Source of the DNA: Myxococcota bacterium
GTDB taxonomy: Bacteria; Myxococcota; Polyangia; GCA-2747355; JAKLHH01
Direction of reading: 5' to 3'
Assembly: GCA_022710245.1 (NCBI GenBank)
Contig: JAKLHH010000369.1
Span: forward strand, 1 to 7,255
Length of the DNA: 7,255 nucleotides
Below the pieces are notes generated by a model that saw only the letters and a list, made by a program, of their open reading frames with translations, ran no database searches and was not told the origin of the DNA. Position numbers and translations under genes: made by a program. How positions within the stretch are numbered: the stretch's first letter is position 1; every line of letters starts with the position of its first letter. Shown piece after piece: positions 6,615-7,255 of the stretch.

Positions 6615-6681
6615 TGCGGCGGGGCGCGGGGCGAGCCGCCTCTTCCGGGTCGCCGAGGACGGCAGCTTCGCCGACCGGTGA
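6615..6681 (+). pseudogene. Remnant of a second DUF4132 gene
   Basis: Bases 6615-6675 match 3625-3684 of the intact DUF4132 gene with four substitutions and one extra G. Read in frame from 6622 they give GRGASRLFRVAEDGSFAD, identical to the intact protein over 18 residues, then Arg and a TGA stop at 6679-6681. All four substitutions are synonymous (GGA/GGG, CGG/CGC, CGC/CGG, GTG/GTC). The fragment begins 4 nt after the stop of the upstream secreted gene and has no start codon or ribosome site of its own. I read it as the leftover of a paralogue that had been kept under protein-level selection before being lost. I see no other piece of that gene in the window. Confidence 0.75.
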
Positions 6682-6682
6682 T

Positions 6683-6700
6683 GGCGGGTGATAGCCCGCC
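6683..6700 (+). terminator. Hairpin GGCGGG-tgatag-CCCGCC, possible weak terminator
   Basis: A perfect 6-bp GC stem with a 6-nt loop lies 71 nt after the stop of the secreted gene and just after the DUF4132 remnant. No T-tract follows (GAGTGGCCC), so intrinsic termination is uncertain. It may equally be the original end region of the deleted gene, or chance in GC-rich DNA. Confidence 0.3.
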
Positions 6701-6727
6701 GAGTGGCCCTGCGGCGTGCCACCGCGG

Positions 6728-6740
6728 TAGACTGGTCCGC
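6728..6740 (+). promoter_or_regulatory. -10 element of a probable leaderless promoter for the lipoprotein gene
   Basis: TAGACT (6728-6733) fits TAnnnT and lies exactly 7 nt before the ATG at 6741, the same spacing as TAGCCT before the DUF4132 gene. The 7 nt between hold no Shine-Dalgarno. No clear -35 was found 17 nt upstream (GGCCCT). The two gene starts share the pattern GGTAGnCTGnnnnGCATG. Confidence 0.5.
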
Positions 6741-7121
6741 ATGAGACTCCGCCCTGCCTGGTTGCTGCTCGTCCTGACGGCCTGCCGCAGCCCCGCCGCG
6801 CCGCCGCAGGAGCCGACCGTTGCCCCATCGACCGTGGCACAGAAGGCGCCGCCCGCGGCGAGCGTGCTTCGCGATCCTCGTCGCTTCGACTGCAGGGCGG
6901 ACGCCGACTGCACCAACTCGTGCGGCTACGGGGCGGTCAACGCCGCCTGGTACGCACGCGCGCAGGGAGCTCCGGGCTTCAGCGAGTGCGAGGATGGGTG
7001 CAGCAACCAGATCAGCGAGCCGCCTCGGTGCGAGGCGGGCGGCTGCGTTGCCTACCAGCGCGACCCCAGCGGCGATCGAAGAGTCTCTCCACGCCCATCC
7101 TGCACCAGGCTGCAGCGCTGA
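6741..7121 (+). CDS. Small cysteine-rich lipoprotein
   Basis: A 126-residue protein with a short lipoprotein signal: basic MRLRP, a hydrophobic AWLLLVL core and lipobox LTAC with Cys15 as the lipidated residue. It should be processed by signal peptidase II and anchored to a membrane facing the periplasm or outside. Residues 16-45 or so form a Pro/Ala/Thr-rich linker. A compact domain follows with eight cysteines after the lipid one: FDC, DADC, NSC, SEC, DGC, PRC, GGC and a last one in PSC near the end. These could form four disulfides. The middle part CGYGAVNAAWYARA followed by CEDGC recalls small Cys-rich lipoproteins that I associate with myxobacteria (from memory, no family name). The start at 6741 is chosen because the lipoprotein signal begins there and a -10 hexamer lies 7 nt upstream; the in-frame start at 6678 would bury the signal. 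Function unknown. Confidence 0.85.
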   Translation: MRLRPAWLLLVLTACRSPAAPPQEPTVAPSTVAQKAPPAASVLRDPRRFDCRADADCTNSCGYGAVNAAWYARAQGAPGFSECEDGCSNQISEPPRCEAGGCVAYQRDPSGDRRVSPRPSCTRLQR

Positions 7122-7156
7122 CCGCCAGCCGTCGTGCTTCGGGGGCCGCCTGGGGC

Positions 7157-7173
7157 CGGCGGGCGAGCCGCCG
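7157..7173. terminator. Hairpin CGGCGG-gcgag-CCGCCG between convergent genes
   Basis: A 6-bp GC stem lies in the 57-nt gap between the lipoprotein stop (7121) and the stop of the minus-strand gene at 7179, the place where a bidirectional terminator would be expected. Neither side has a T-run, so this is a weak call. Confidence 0.3.
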
Positions 7174-7178
7174 AGAGC

Positions 7179-7255
7179 TCAGTTGGCCTCGATCGGCACG
7201 CGGAAGGGCCCGGCGGGCGTCTCGCCCCCGCGGCTGTCGCGCACCACCACGTAGA
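7179..7255 (-). CDS. C-terminal end of an unidentified gene, 5' part beyond window
   Basis: Reading leftward from the right edge, 24 sense codons end at a TGA (7181 to 7179). The peptide contains YVVVRDSRGG and ends FRVPIEAN. The alternation VVVRDS looks like a beta strand from a beta-sandwich, a common ending of secreted or surface proteins in high-GC soil bacteria, but the fragment is too short to name. Codon third positions are almost all G or C, as expected for a real gene here. It converges on the lipoprotein gene. Confidence 0.7.
   Translation of the reverse strand, partial: YVVVRDSRGGETPAGPFRVPIEAN

Overview
The window is very GC-rich with strongly GC-biased third codon positions. It combines a lipobox-bearing Cys-rich lipoprotein, secreted proteins without recognisable enzymatic domains, a large DUF4132 protein and what look like leaderless promoters. 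This suits a high-GC soil bacterium; the overall flavour is myxobacterial (Myxococcota, perhaps the Polyangiales side). That placement is inferred from style and is not proven by any marker gene here.

Layout, left to right. (1) Positions 1-718, minus strand: a short-chain dehydrogenase/reductase cut by the left edge, missing only its last few residues. (2) A 158-bp divergent intergenic region holds a palindrome near the SDR start and a promoter whose -10 lies 7 nt before the next ATG. (3) Positions 877-4179, plus strand: a 1100-residue DUF4132 protein with HEAT-like helical repeats, a clear C-terminal DUF4132 core and no visible WGR domain. (4) Positions 4251-5597, minus strand, convergent with it: a secreted 448-residue protein with a DUF4424-like beta-rich half and an extra helical, basic C-terminal half. 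(5) A 336-bp divergent intergenic region is unusually rich in perfect inverted repeats. (6) Positions 5934-6611, plus strand: an unrecognised secreted protein of 225 residues. (7) Immediately after its stop lies a fragment of about 60 bp from a second DUF4132 gene. (8) Positions 6741-7121, plus strand: a small Cys-rich lipoprotein with the same kind of leaderless promoter as the DUF4132 gene. (9) From 7179 to the right edge, minus strand: the last 24 codons of another gene.

The genes do not form an operon; orientation alternates and each appears to have its own promoter. Three consecutive complete genes (4251-7121) encode exported proteins, so the right half looks like a cell-envelope or secreted accessory segment. 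Base composition is visibly lower in GC there (about 62% in hand-counted 60-base samples) than in the DUF4132 gene (about 73%).

The most informative oddity is the DUF4132 remnant at 6615-6675. Its protein reading matches the intact gene over 18 of 18 residues, while all four base substitutions are synonymous. That points to a once-functional paralogue that has since been deleted. The second is the matched pair of apparent leaderless promoters. The third is the cluster of hairpins between the two divergent secreted-protein genes. I see no CRISPR array, tRNA, rRNA, transposase or integrase.
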